Source: Pseudomonas sp. 5P_3.1_Bac2
Lineage (GTDB): Bacteria > Pseudomonadota > Gammaproteobacteria > Pseudomonadales > Pseudomonadaceae
DNA length: 64,000 nucleotides
Direction: 5' to 3'
NCBI RefSeq assembly: GCF_025465995.1
Contig: NZ_JANLNY010000006.1
Span: forward strand, 682,001 to 746,000
In this document: piece by piece, positions 18,736-26,646 of the stretch
Numbering within the stretch: position 1 is the first letter of the stretch
Layout: the number at the start of each line of letters is the position of its first letter
Position numbers and translations under genes: made by a program
The notes under the pieces: generated by a model
The model's input: the letters and a program-made list of their open reading frames with translations, nothing else
Database searches by the model: none
What the model was told of the DNA's origin: nothing

Positions 18736-19821
18736 ATGAACGCCGTGCAGCAGTTAAACAACCCGAATCCTATTGGTACCGACGGCTTTGAGTTCGTCGA
18801 ATACACCGCGCCCACCCCGCAAGGCATCGAGCAGTTGCGTCAGCTGTTTGTCGCCATGGGCTTTACCGAAACGGCCAAGCATCGTTCCAAGCAGGTGTGG
18901 CTGTTCCAGCAAAACGATATCAATTTTGTCCTGAACGGCAGCCCCAGCGGCCATGTACGCGAATTTGCCCTCAAGCACGGACCCAGCGCTTGTGCCATGG
19001 CTTTTCGGGTGGACAATGCAGCGCAAGCGGCGGCCTATGTACAGCAGCAGGGCGCCACGTTGGTGGGCAGCCACGCTAACTTTGGGGAGTTGAATATTCC
19101 CTGCGTGGAAGGTATCGGCGGCTCGCTGCTGTATCTGGTCGACCGCTACGGCGAGCAGAGCATCTATGACGTCGACTTTGAGTTTATCCCCGGGCGCAGC
19201 GCCAAGGATCACAGCGTCGGCCTGCTCAGCCTGGATCATCTGACCCACAACGTGCGCCGCGGGCAGATGGATCTGTGGTCGGGCTTTTACGAGCGCATCG
19301 CCAACTTCCGCGAGATTCGCTACTTCGACATCGAGGGTAAGCTCACCGGGTTGGTGTCGCGGGCGATGACCGCGCCGTGCGGCAAGATCCGAATCCCGAT
19401 CAACGAGTCGGCCGACGATCAGTCGCAAATCGAAGAATTTATCCGCGACTATCACGGCGAAGGCATCCAGCACATTGCCTTGAGCACCGAGGATATCTAC
19501 GCCACCGTGCGCCAGCTGCGGGCCAATGGCGTGGACTTTCTGCCGACCCCAGGCACTTACTACGACAAGCTCGATAGCCGCGTGCCCGGCCATGGCGAGC
19601 CCACCGAAGTGCTGCGTGAGCTGAGCATCCTGCTCGACGGCGCGCCAAGTGATGACGGCATCCTGTTGCAGATCTTTACCCAAACCGTGATCGGGCCAAT
19701 TTTCTTCGAGATTATCCAGCGCAAGGGTAATCAGGGCTTCGGCGAGGGTAATTTCAAGGCCCTGTTCGAGTCCATTGAGGAAGATCAGATCCTCCGTGGC
19801 GTGCTCGCGGATAAGCCTTAA
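18736..19821 (+). CDS. hpd: 4-hydroxyphenylpyruvate dioxygenase
   Basis: A 361-residue non-haem iron dioxygenase converting 4-hydroxyphenylpyruvate to homogentisate in tyrosine catabolism. The 2-His-1-Glu iron site is visible: His168 in SLDHLTHNV, His246 in GIQHIALST and Glu325 in PIFFEIIQRKG. Length is typical of bacterial HPPD. CAGGAGG lies six bases before the ATG. A candidate PhhR box is upstream and the phhA/phhB/phhR genes are 6 kb away, so it belongs to the same pathway. Homogentisate dioxygenase genes are not in the window. Confidence 0.96.
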   Translation: MNAVQQLNNPNPIGTDGFEFVEYTAPTPQGIEQLRQLFVAMGFTETAKHRSKQVWLFQQNDINFVLNGSPSGHVREFALKHGPSACAMAFRVDNAAQAAAYVQQQGATLVGSHANFGELNIPCVEGIGGSLLYLVDRYGEQSIYDVDFEFIPGRSAKDHSVGLLSLDHLTHNVRRGQMDLWSGFYERIANFREIRYFDIEGKLTGLVSRAMTAPCGKIRIPINESADDQSQIEEFIRDYHGEGIQHIALSTEDIYATVRQLRANGVDFLPTPGTYYDKLDSRVPGHGEPTEVLRELSILLDGAPSDDGILLQIFTQTVIGPIFFEIIQRKGNQGFGEGNFKALFESIEEDQILRGVLADKP

Positions 19822-20158
19822 GCCGTTGCCCAGGCCTGATCGCCAGCGCGGTGGTGCTCAGGCTATACGGCTCTCTCAGTGGCATCGATAAGCCTGCGTT
19901 AGAGCTTCTGCCGGGGCGGTCAGGATTATCCTGGCCATGCTCTGTAGCGCGTGGGTCGGGCGCGAATCGGCAAGGCTGTATATACTGCCCGGCGTTTGCG
20001 TGACCTGATGCCGATTGCATCGCTTATTCCCTGGCCTAGCGCCGCTGTTCATTCCGCTGCACCTTGGTGGGGCGGGTTTGTTTTTGTCACGCCAAGTTAA
20101 ACAGGTGTCCCCATGTCACTTTCCCTCCATCGCCCAGCTCGTTTCGGAGCCTTAGCTG
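19822..20158. other. hpd-aroP intergenic region
   Basis: This 337-base gap contains a TATACT element (about 19980-19985) that could be a -10 box without a clear -35. It also contains a possible 17-codon leader frame (20113-20166) with AGGTG five bases before its ATG, overlapping the aroP start. No TyrR-type box or RNA gene is evident. Confidence 0.4.
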
Positions 20159-21568
20159 ATGTCTGAACCGCTGCATACTGGCGCGCTGAAGCGCGGCTTA
20201 AAAAATCGCCATATTCAATTGATTGCCCTCGGTGGGGCGATTGGTACCGGTTTGTTCCTGGGCTCGGCTGGAGTTTTGGAAAGCGCCGGGCCGTCGATGA
20301 TTTTGGGTTATGCCATCGGCGGCTTCATTGCCTTTTTGATCATGCGCCAGCTCGGCGAGATGATTGTTGAGGAGCCCGTGGCCGGCTCCTTCAGCCACTT
20401 TGCCCACCGCTACTGGGGGCCGTTTGCCGGCTTTATGTCGGGCTGGAACTACTGGGTGCTGTACGTTTTGGTCGGCATGGCGGAACTGACGGCAGTCGGT
20501 AAATACATCCAGTACTGGGACCCGGAGATCCCGACGTGGGTGACGGCGGTGGTGTTCTTCGTGCTGATCAATGCGATCAACCTGGTTAACGTCAAAGCCT
20601 TTGGTGAGGCCGAGTTCTGGTTCGCCATTATCAAGGTGGTGGCGATTATCGGCATGATCGGTCTGGGCTGCTATCTGTTGTTTAGCGGCCATGGCGGCGA
20701 GCAGGCTAAGTTCAGCAACCTGTGGGACCACGGTGGCTTCTTCCCCCATGGCATCCAGGGCTTGGTGATGGTCATGGCGATCATCATGTTCAGCTTTGGC
20801 GGCCTGGAGTTGGTCGGTATTACTGCTGCCGAAGCGGATCAGCCCAAGGTGGTGATCCCTAAGGCGATCAACCAAGTGGTCTACCGCATCCTGATCTTCT
20901 ATATCGGCGCCTTGACCGTGCTGCTCTCGCTGTACCCTTGGGACAGCCTGGTACAGACCCTCACCGCCGGTGGTGACTCCTACGGCAGCAGCCCGTTCGT
21001 GCAGATCTTCTCGCTGCTCGGTAGCGACACGGCAGCCAATATCCTCAACTTTGTGGTGCTGACTGCCGCGCTGTCGGTTTACAACAGCTGCGTGTACTGC
21101 AACAGCCGCATGCTCTTTGGTCTGGCCGAGCAGGGCGATGCGCCCAAAACGCTGCTTAAGGTCAACAAGCGTGGCGTGCCGGTGGTGGCGATTGCGATGT
21201 CGGCGTTGGTCACCTTGCTCTGTGTGGTGGTCAACTACCTGGCGCCAGCCTCAGCTCTGGAGCTGTTGATGTCGCTGGTGGTGGCCGCGTTGGTGATCAA
21301 CTGGGCGATGATCAGCCTGGCCCACATCAAGTTCCGCAAGGCCATGCAGGCCAAGGGTCATGAGAGCCAGTTCAAGGCGCTGTGGTATCCGTTCAGCAAC
21401 TACCTGACTCTGGCCTTTGTCGCCTTTATCTTGGTGGTGATGCTGATGATCCCGGGCATTCAGCTGTCGGTGTACGCCATCCCGGTATGGCTCGTGCTGC
21501 TCTGGGTTTGCCACTACTTCAAGCAAGCGGCCAGCCAGCGCAAAGCGCTGCAGGGCCAAGCTGAGTAG
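20159..21568 (+). CDS. aroP: Aromatic amino-acid permease, AroP-like
   Basis: A 469-residue, 12-helix amino acid-polyamine-cation permease of the AAT family. The helix 1 motif LIALGGAIGTGLFLGSAG and GSFSHFAHRYWGPFAGFMSGWNYW are characteristic, as is GGLELVGITAAEADQP. It would import Phe, Tyr or Trp with protons across the inner membrane, which fits its place between hpd and the phenylalanine hydroxylase genes. Sequence alone does not separate AroP from closely related LysP/ProY/GabP permeases, so the substrate is inferred from context. GGAG is nine bases before the ATG. Confidence 0.85.
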   Translation: MSEPLHTGALKRGLKNRHIQLIALGGAIGTGLFLGSAGVLESAGPSMILGYAIGGFIAFLIMRQLGEMIVEEPVAGSFSHFAHRYWGPFAGFMSGWNYWVLYVLVGMAELTAVGKYIQYWDPEIPTWVTAVVFFVLINAINLVNVKAFGEAEFWFAIIKVVAIIGMIGLGCYLLFSGHGGEQAKFSNLWDHGGFFPHGIQGLVMVMAIIMFSFGGLELVGITAAEADQPKVVIPKAINQVVYRILIFYIGALTVLLSLYPWDSLVQTLTAGGDSYGSSPFVQIFSLLGSDTAANILNFVVLTAALSVYNSCVYCNSRMLFGLAEQGDAPKTLLKVNKRGVPVVAIAMSALVTLLCVVVNYLAPASALELLMSLVVAALVINWAMISLAHIKFRKAMQAKGHESQFKALWYPFSNYLTLAFVAFILVVMLMIPGIQLSVYAIPVWLVLLWVCHYFKQAASQRKALQGQAE

Positions 21569-21583
21569 ACCTCCAGCAGCCAC

Positions 21584-21620
21584 CCACAACGCCGCGCTAT
21601 TAAGCGCGGCGTTGTGGTTT
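21584..21620. terminator. Strong bidirectional terminator between aroP and the MocR-type gene
   Basis: A perfect 15-bp stem (CCACAACGCCGCGCT / AGCGCGGCGTTGTGG) with the tetraloop ATTA is followed by TTT. It lies between convergent genes. Confidence 0.85.
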
Positions 21621-21629
21621 CTGGGCGGG

Positions 21630-23039
21630 TTAAAACGAGCTAAGAATGCGCCCCAGCACGGCCATGGCCTGTTCGCTCTGCGCCGTCCATGGGTGACCGG
21701 AGTTGAGCCGCGCGCAGTTGTTAAAACGCCGGGTGGCCGAGAAGATCGGCCCTGGCGCCAGGCTGATCCCTTGCGCTAAGGCGAGCTGGAACAGCTGCAG
21801 CGAATCGACCTGCGCGGGGAATTCAAACCACAGAAAGTAACCGCCATGGGGCCGCGTCACCTTGGTGTTGGCCGGGAAGTGGCGGGCGGCCGAGGCGAGC
21901 ATGGAGGCTTGTTGTGCCTCCAGTTCATGGCGCAGCTTGCGCAGGTGCCGGTCATAGCCACCGTGTTGCAGGTAATCGGCCAGTGCCGCTTGGGCTGGCA
22001 CCGAGGGCGAGATGGTGGTCATCAGCTTGAGGCGGGTGATCTTCTCGCTGTAGCGTCCGGCCGCCACCCAGCCCACCCGATAGCCCGGTGCCAAGCACTT
22101 GGAGAACGAGCCGCAGTGCATCACTAAGCCGTCTGCATCAAAGCTTTTCACTGGTTTGGGTGGTTGGTTGCCGTAATACAGCTCGGCGTACACGTCGTCT
22201 TCAATCAATGGCAGTTGATGCTGTTTGAGCAACTGGTACAGCGCCTGTTTTTTCGCCTCGCTCATGCTGGCGCCAATAGGGTTTTGCAGGCTGCTCATAA
22301 ACCAGCAGGCCTTGATCGGCAGACGTTTGAGGCTGTCGGCCAGGCTGTCCAGGTCGATGCCTTCGCGCGGGTGGACGGGGATCTCCACGGCCTTGAGCTT
22401 GAGCCGCTCGAGCACCTGCAAGCAGGCGTAAAACGCCGGCGCCTCGATGGCGACCAGGTCGCCCGGCTCGGTCACGCATTGCAGGCACAGATTGAGCGCT
22501 TCCATCGCGCCATTGGTAATCACCAACTCTTCCATGGGCAGCATCACGCCGCTGACCATATAGCGCAGGGCAATTTGCCGGCGCAGGGTCGGGTTGCCCT
22601 CGGTCATGTCGGCGATCACCGCCTGTGGCGCCATGTCGCGCACGCTTTGCGCCATGGAGCGGGCCAGGCGCGGCAGGGGGAACAGCTCCGGGCTGGGGAA
22701 GGCCGAACCAAAGGGCACGGTGTTGGGATCTTTCAACGAGCTTAGGACGGAGAACACCAGCTCGCTGACGTCGACATCGCTGGTGCGCGCCTGCTGGCCA
22801 CTGATGCTGGGTTCCGGCAGCGGCTGTTGCGCATGCTCGCGGACAAAATAGCCGGAGCGCGCCCGGGCCACGATCAGGCCACGGCTTTCCAGCAGGTAAT
22901 AAGCCTGGAACACCGTCGACGGGCTGACCCCGTAAGTACGGCTGGCATGGCGTACCGAAGGCACGCGCTCACCGGCGGCCAGTACGCCGGTGCGGATCAG
23001 TTCGGCGATTTCATCGGCAAACTTTTCATAGCGTTTCAT
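21630..23039 (-). CDS. MocR/GntR-type regulator with aminotransferase domain
   Basis: A 469-residue protein with an N-terminal GntR winged helix (MKRYEKFADEIAELIRTGVL; VPSVRHASRTYGVSPSTVFQAYYLLE) and a large fold-type I PLP domain. The PLP lysine lies in GSFSKCLAPGYRVGW. MocR regulators sense PLP or an amino-acid adduct and control vitamin B6 or amino-acid genes. The ATG at 23039 starts the winged helix with AGGA four bases upstream; 23102 is an alternative start. It lies directly downstream of ccoG, between aroP and arfB, and its targets are unknown. Confidence 0.88.
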   Translation of the reverse strand: MKRYEKFADEIAELIRTGVLAAGERVPSVRHASRTYGVSPSTVFQAYYLLESRGLIVARARSGYFVREHAQQPLPEPSISGQQARTSDVDVSELVFSVLSSLKDPNTVPFGSAFPSPELFPLPRLARSMAQSVRDMAPQAVIADMTEGNPTLRRQIALRYMVSGVMLPMEELVITNGAMEALNLCLQCVTEPGDLVAIEAPAFYACLQVLERLKLKAVEIPVHPREGIDLDSLADSLKRLPIKACWFMSSLQNPIGASMSEAKKQALYQLLKQHQLPLIEDDVYAELYYGNQPPKPVKSFDADGLVMHCGSFSKCLAPGYRVGWVAAGRYSEKITRLKLMTTISPSVPAQAALADYLQHGGYDRHLRKLRHELEAQQASMLASAARHFPANTKVTRPHGGYFLWFEFPAQVDSLQLFQLALAQGISLAPGPIFSATRRFNNCARLNSGHPWTAQSEQAMAVLGRILSSF

Positions 23040-23112
23040 CTTGTCCTGGTTGACCACCGTGCTTGCAGAAGCCGGGTACTGTACTGACTGTTGCGTCGGC
23101 ATGCGACCGTAC

Positions 23113-24528
23113 TCAGCGGTTAACCGGGGCGACAAAGGTGCTCGCGGCGCTAACCTGGATGCTTGGATCGCTTTGCTCGACCAACTCAAAGCTCAGCGGC
23201 TGTGAAGTGCGGTTGCTGTGGCCGCTGAGCAGGGCGACGCTGACCGGCACTTCGAGCATCTCGCCCGGGGCCAAGTGCAGCTGCTGTTGGCCTTGCAGAC
23301 GCAGGTCGGCTTCGCTGCGCAGCGACAGGTGATAGCTGTGGGGCTGCATGGTCTTGTTGATCACCTTGAGCACGTAGATGTTTTCCACCTGACCTTGGTT
23401 GTTTTCGCGGAACAGGCTGCGGTCTTTGTGCACATCCAGCGACACCAGCGAGCGTTCCTCTAAGGCCCACACCAGCGCACCGATCATCACCAGCAGCATG
23501 GCGGCATAGCCCACCAGTTGCGGGCGCAGCCAGCGCGTTGGGGTGCCGGCCATGGCGCGCTCGGAGCTGTAGCGCACCAGACCGCGGGCGTAGCCCATCT
23601 TGTCCATCACGCTGTCGCAGGCGTCGATGCAGGCGCCGCAGCTGATGCAGTCCAGTTGCAGACCATCTCGTATGTCTATACCGGTGGGGCATACCTGCAC
23701 ACACAGGGTGCAGTCGATGCAGTCGCCCAAGCCTTCGGCGCGGTAATCGCTGTCTTTCTTACGTGAGCCACGGCCTTCGCCGCGTTGACTGTCGTAACTG
23801 ACCAGCAAGGTGCTGTCATCAAACATCACGCTTTGAAAGCGCGAGTAAGGGCACATATGCAGGCACACCTTCTCGCGCACAAAGCCGCCATTGATATAGG
23901 TGGCAGCGCTAAACAGAAAGATCCAGAAGCTGGTGGTGGCGCCGGCTTGCCAGTGCAGTAAGTCTGGCACCAGCTGTTTGATTGGGGTGAAGTAGCCGAC
24001 AAAGGTCAGCGCGGTGGCCAGGCTCACGGCCAGCCAGATGGCGTGTTTAGCGCTGCGGCGCAGCAGCTTATTGGCCGACCAGGGCGCGGCATCCAGCTTG
24101 ATCCGTTGGTTGCGGTCGCCTTCGGTGACTTTCTCGGCCCACATAAAAATCCACGTCCACAGGCTGTGCGGGCAGCTGTAGCCGCACCAGACGCGACCGG
24201 CGAACTTGGTGATAAAGAACAGACCAAAGGCGCAGATGATCAGTAGCGCCGAGAGCAGGATGAAATCTTGCGGCCAGAAGGTGGCGCCAAAGATGTGGAA
24301 CTGGCTTTGGCCAAAATCCCACAGCACCGCTTGGCGCTCGCCCCAGTTGAGCCATACCGTGCCGAAAAACAGCACAAACAAACTGCCGGCGCCATACAGG
24401 CGCAAGTTGCGGAACAGCCCGGTAAAGCTGCGGGTGTGAATCGGCCCGCCGGCCTGCGCTGGGGTCAGGCGAATGGGTTTTTGCGGGTCGATGGTTTCTA
24501 CCAGCGTGGCGGGGATGCGTTCGGTCAT
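23113..24528 (-). CDS. ccoG: Cytochrome cbb3 oxidase accessory protein CcoG (RdxA/FixG)
   Basis: A 471-residue polytopic membrane protein with about five helices. It has the motif VWCGYSCPHSLWTW, two ferredoxin-type clusters (CIDCTLCVQVCPTGID and CISCGACIDACDSV) and a C-terminal immunoglobulin-like periplasmic domain. CcoG reduces copper(II) for assembly of the CuB centre of cbb3-type oxidases. It is normally next to ccoNOPQ or ccoHIS, but here none of these is present; it stands between a MocR-type gene and arfB. It may be a second copy. Confidence 0.93.
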   Translation of the reverse strand: MTERIPATLVETIDPQKPIRLTPAQAGGPIHTRSFTGLFRNLRLYGAGSLFVLFFGTVWLNWGERQAVLWDFGQSQFHIFGATFWPQDFILLSALLIICAFGLFFITKFAGRVWCGYSCPHSLWTWIFMWAEKVTEGDRNQRIKLDAAPWSANKLLRRSAKHAIWLAVSLATALTFVGYFTPIKQLVPDLLHWQAGATTSFWIFLFSAATYINGGFVREKVCLHMCPYSRFQSVMFDDSTLLVSYDSQRGEGRGSRKKDSDYRAEGLGDCIDCTLCVQVCPTGIDIRDGLQLDCISCGACIDACDSVMDKMGYARGLVRYSSERAMAGTPTRWLRPQLVGYAAMLLVMIGALVWALEERSLVSLDVHKDRSLFRENNQGQVENIYVLKVINKTMQPHSYHLSLRSEADLRLQGQQQLHLAPGEMLEVPVSVALLSGHSNRTSQPLSFELVEQSDPSIQVSAASTFVAPVNR

Positions 24529-24642
24529 GAGGTTTGACCCCTTTGGCTAATTCAGGCGGGGCGCATGATCGACCTAGCAGTGTGATGAAAACAGGCTCAG
24601 GTTTTTAAATAAAAACCGTATCAGATGCTTTTCAAACTGCTC

Positions 24643-24660
24643 TGTTTATTCAGGTAAACA
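24643..24660. promoter_or_regulatory. Palindrome TGTTTA-N6-TAAACA between ccoG and arfB
   Basis: A perfect 6-bp inverted repeat with a six-base spacer (TTCAGG) lies 115 bases upstream of ccoG and 150 bases upstream of arfB. It is not an Anr/FNR box (TTGAT-N4-ATCAA) and not the TyrR consensus. It is probably an operator for an unidentified dimeric regulator. Confidence 0.4.
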
Positions 24661-24713
24661 TAATTAAAACAATTGCTTAGTGATTTTAATGGGCTGCCCT
24701 TGGCGCGCTTCAA

Positions 24714-24746
24714 GCAGCGCCTGCGCGGCTATGTCGCAGGCGCTGC
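24714..24746 (+). other. 12-bp hairpin ahead of arfB
   Basis: GCAGCGCCTGCG and CGCAGGCGCTGC form a perfect 12-bp inverted repeat with a nine-base loop, 63 bases upstream of the arfB start. There is no U-tract on either strand and no gene that would need a terminator here. It may be a structure in the arfB 5' leader. Confidence 0.5.
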
Positions 24747-24809
24747 AGGGTTCGCCAGAGCGGCGTGGCAGCGGTTATGCTGAAGCGCTGTGATAAACGA
24801 CGAGCCAGC

Positions 24810-25223
24810 ATGCTACTGATTAGCCAAACCGTGCAGATTGCCGATGATGAACTGGAGTTGACCGCCATCCGTGCCCAGGGCGCGGGTGGGCAGAACGTCA
24901 ATAAGGTCAGCAGTGCCGTGCACCTGCGTTTTGACAGCCAGGCGTCGTCGCTGCCGGATTTCTACAAGGAGCGCCTGCTCCTGCTGCGCGACAGCCGTAT
25001 CACCGCTCAGGGGGTGGTGATTATCAAAGCCCAGCAATACCGCACCCAGGAGCAGAACCGCGCCGATGCCCTGGAACGTTTGGTCGAGCTGTTGCGCAGT
25101 GCGGTGAAAACCGAAAAAGCCCGGCGCCCGACCAAGCCCACCCTCGGCTCGAAAAAACGCCGCCTGGAAGGCAAGGCCAAGCGCAGCGGAATCAAGGCCG
25201 GGCGCGGCAAGGTGGAGTTCTAG
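24810..25223 (+). CDS. arfB: Alternative ribosome-rescue factor / peptidyl-tRNA hydrolase ArfB (YaeJ)
   Basis: A 137-residue protein with the catalytic GGQ motif at residues 26-28 ([19 protein letters not shown]) and a long basic C-terminal tail ([20 protein letters not shown]). ArfB enters the A site of ribosomes stalled on non-stop mRNA; the tail lies in the mRNA channel and the GGQ loop hydrolyses peptidyl-tRNA. The ATG at 24810 starts the conserved domain, though the Shine-Dalgarno sequence is weak (GACGAG). Its stop is six bases from the end of the convergent phhB gene. Confidence 0.93.
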   Translation: MLLISQTVQIADDELELTAIRAQGAGGQNVNKVSSAVHLRFDSQASSLPDFYKERLLLLRDSRITAQGVVIIKAQQYRTQEQNRADALERLVELLRSAVKTEKARRPTKPTLGSKKRRLEGKAKRSGIKAGRGKVEF

Positions 25224-25229
25224 CCGCTA

Positions 25230-25592
25230 TTACTTGGGCTGTTTTAGCCCTTCAGCTTGGGCCGCCAGTTGATCGGTGCGCGCGGCCATAATCAGGTCAT
25301 TGCGGTGCAGGCCACGCAGCTCGTGACTCCACCAGGTGACGGTGACTTTGCCCCATTCGGTGAGCAGCGCCGGGTGATGATTGACCTCTTCGGCAATGGC
25401 GCCCACGGCATTGGTAAAGGCCAGGGCATAGCGGAAGTTTTTAAAGGCAAACACCCGCTCCAGCTCCATATGGTCGCCGCGCACCTCGATATTCCAGTTG
25501 GGGATTTGCTGCATCAGCTCGGCCAGTTCGGCCTCAGAAATTTTCGGGGCATCGGCGCGGCAGGCTTCGCAGCGGTCTTGGGCAAGGCTCAT
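25230..25592 (-). CDS. phhB: Pterin-4a-carbinolamine dehydratase
   Basis: A 120-residue protein matching the PCD family signature in [21 protein letters not shown] followed by a downstream His and Asp ([10 protein letters not shown]). It dehydrates 4a-hydroxytetrahydropterin to recycle the cofactor used by phenylalanine hydroxylase. An upstream CxxC-like pair (CEACRAD) is present. It lies 31 bases downstream of phhA on the same strand, so the two form an operon. The phhC aminotransferase gene that follows in P. aeruginosa is missing here; arfB converges directly. Confidence 0.95.
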   Translation of the reverse strand: MSLAQDRCEACRADAPKISEAELAELMQQIPNWNIEVRGDHMELERVFAFKNFRYALAFTNAVGAIAEEVNHHPALLTEWGKVTVTWWSHELRGLHRNDLIMAARTDQLAAQAEGLKQPK

Positions 25593-25623
25593 AAAGGTGT
25601 CCTGTAGGTGATTGAGAGGGTGC

Positions 25624-26409
25624 TTAAGCCGCTTTGGGTGGAAATTTAGGGGCGTGCAGGCCCAGTTGCATGGCTTGCTCGACTAAGGCCAGTAAGTCTT
25701 GCTGGGCCAGCTCAAACAAGGTTTTCAGATTGGGCAGGACAAGGTACAGCGGCTGCAAGATGTCGATGCGGTAGGGCGTGCGCATCGCCTCTAAGGCATC
25801 GAAGGCCTGGAGCTGGGGCTCAGGCGACAGGCTGTAGAGCGTCTCCTTAGGCGAGGAGAGGATGCCGCCGCCGTAAATCCGCGTACCGGCATTGGTTTCA
25901 ACCAGGCCGAACTCAATCGTCAGCCAGTACAGCCGCGCCAGCACCACCCGTTGCTGCGGGCTGGCTTTAAGGCCGAGCTTGCCATAGGTGTGGGTGAATT
26001 CAGCGAACCACGGGTTGGTCAGCAGCGGGCAGTGGCCAAAAACCTCGTGGAAGATATCCGGCTCTTGCAGGTAGTCCAGCTCTTCAGGGCGGCGGATAAA
26101 GGTGGCGACGGGGAACTGTTGGTTGGCCAGCAACTGGAAGAACGTCTCGAAGGGAATCAGCGCTGGCACCTGCGCCACGCTCCAGCCGGTGCTGGCGCGC
26201 AGCACGCGGTTGATCTCGGCCAACTGCGGGATGTGCGCGCTGGGTAGCTTGAGCTTGGCCAGGCCGTCTAAGTACTCATCACAGGCGCGGCCTTCGAGCA
26301 ACTTAAGTTGCCGGCTGACCAGTTGTTGCCAGATCGCGTGTTCGGCCTCGGGGTAATGGATCACCCCATTGCTATCGGCTTGCCGCGCTTGGTAAGGGCT
26401 GTGGGCCAT
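25624..26409 (-). CDS. phhA: Phenylalanine 4-hydroxylase
   Basis: A 261-residue monomer-size bacterial phenylalanine hydroxylase making tyrosine from phenylalanine with tetrahydropterin and oxygen. The iron ligands are His121 and His126 in [11 protein letters not shown] and Glu166 in [11 protein letters not shown]. The bacterial enzyme lacks the regulatory ACT domain, as here. AGGAGCC precedes the ATG. The gene is divergent from phhR, with a near-consensus PhhR box between them, which supports direct activation by PhhR. Confidence 0.96.
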   Translation of the reverse strand: MAHSPYQARQADSNGVIHYPEAEHAIWQQLVSRQLKLLEGRACDEYLDGLAKLKLPSAHIPQLAEINRVLRASTGWSVAQVPALIPFETFFQLLANQQFPVATFIRRPEELDYLQEPDIFHEVFGHCPLLTNPWFAEFTHTYGKLGLKASPQQRVVLARLYWLTIEFGLVETNAGTRIYGGGILSSPKETLYSLSPEPQLQAFDALEAMRTPYRIDILQPLYLVLPNLKTLFELAQQDLLALVEQAMQLGLHAPKFPPKAA

Positions 26410-26515
26410 GACTGGCTCCTGCTTATTGTTATGGGCTCGACCTAAGGATTAACCCAAGGCAGGGCCCTTGCTAGCGCTGAGGGGCGGACAATAAGCACTG
26501 CGCAAGCCGCATTTT

Positions 26516-26533
26516 TGTAAATAAAACTTTACG
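26516..26533. promoter_or_regulatory. PhhR box in the phhA-phhR intergenic region
   Basis: TGTAAA-TAAAAC-TTTACG matches TGTAAA-N6-TTTACA at 11 of 12 positions, about 107 bases upstream of phhA. A second, weaker box follows at 26578-26595 (TGGCAG-N6-TTTACG), with only the right half conserved. Confidence 0.75.
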
Positions 26534-26646
26534 AGTTGATCGGCGGTGCAGGGGGCTGCGGCTTTGTTCGGCTAATCTGGCAGGGAAATTTTACGAATAA
26601 ATGGCCGCACTGCAGCGACCTGAGCCTCAATGCAAGGAGCGCCCCC

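Noticed and set aside
26495..26508. Possible sigma-54 promoter (GG-N10-GC) for phhA on the minus strand
   Set aside because: Only the invariant dinucleotides fit; the flanking -24/-12 bases do not match, and PhhR has an altered GAFTGA loop. Too weak to call.
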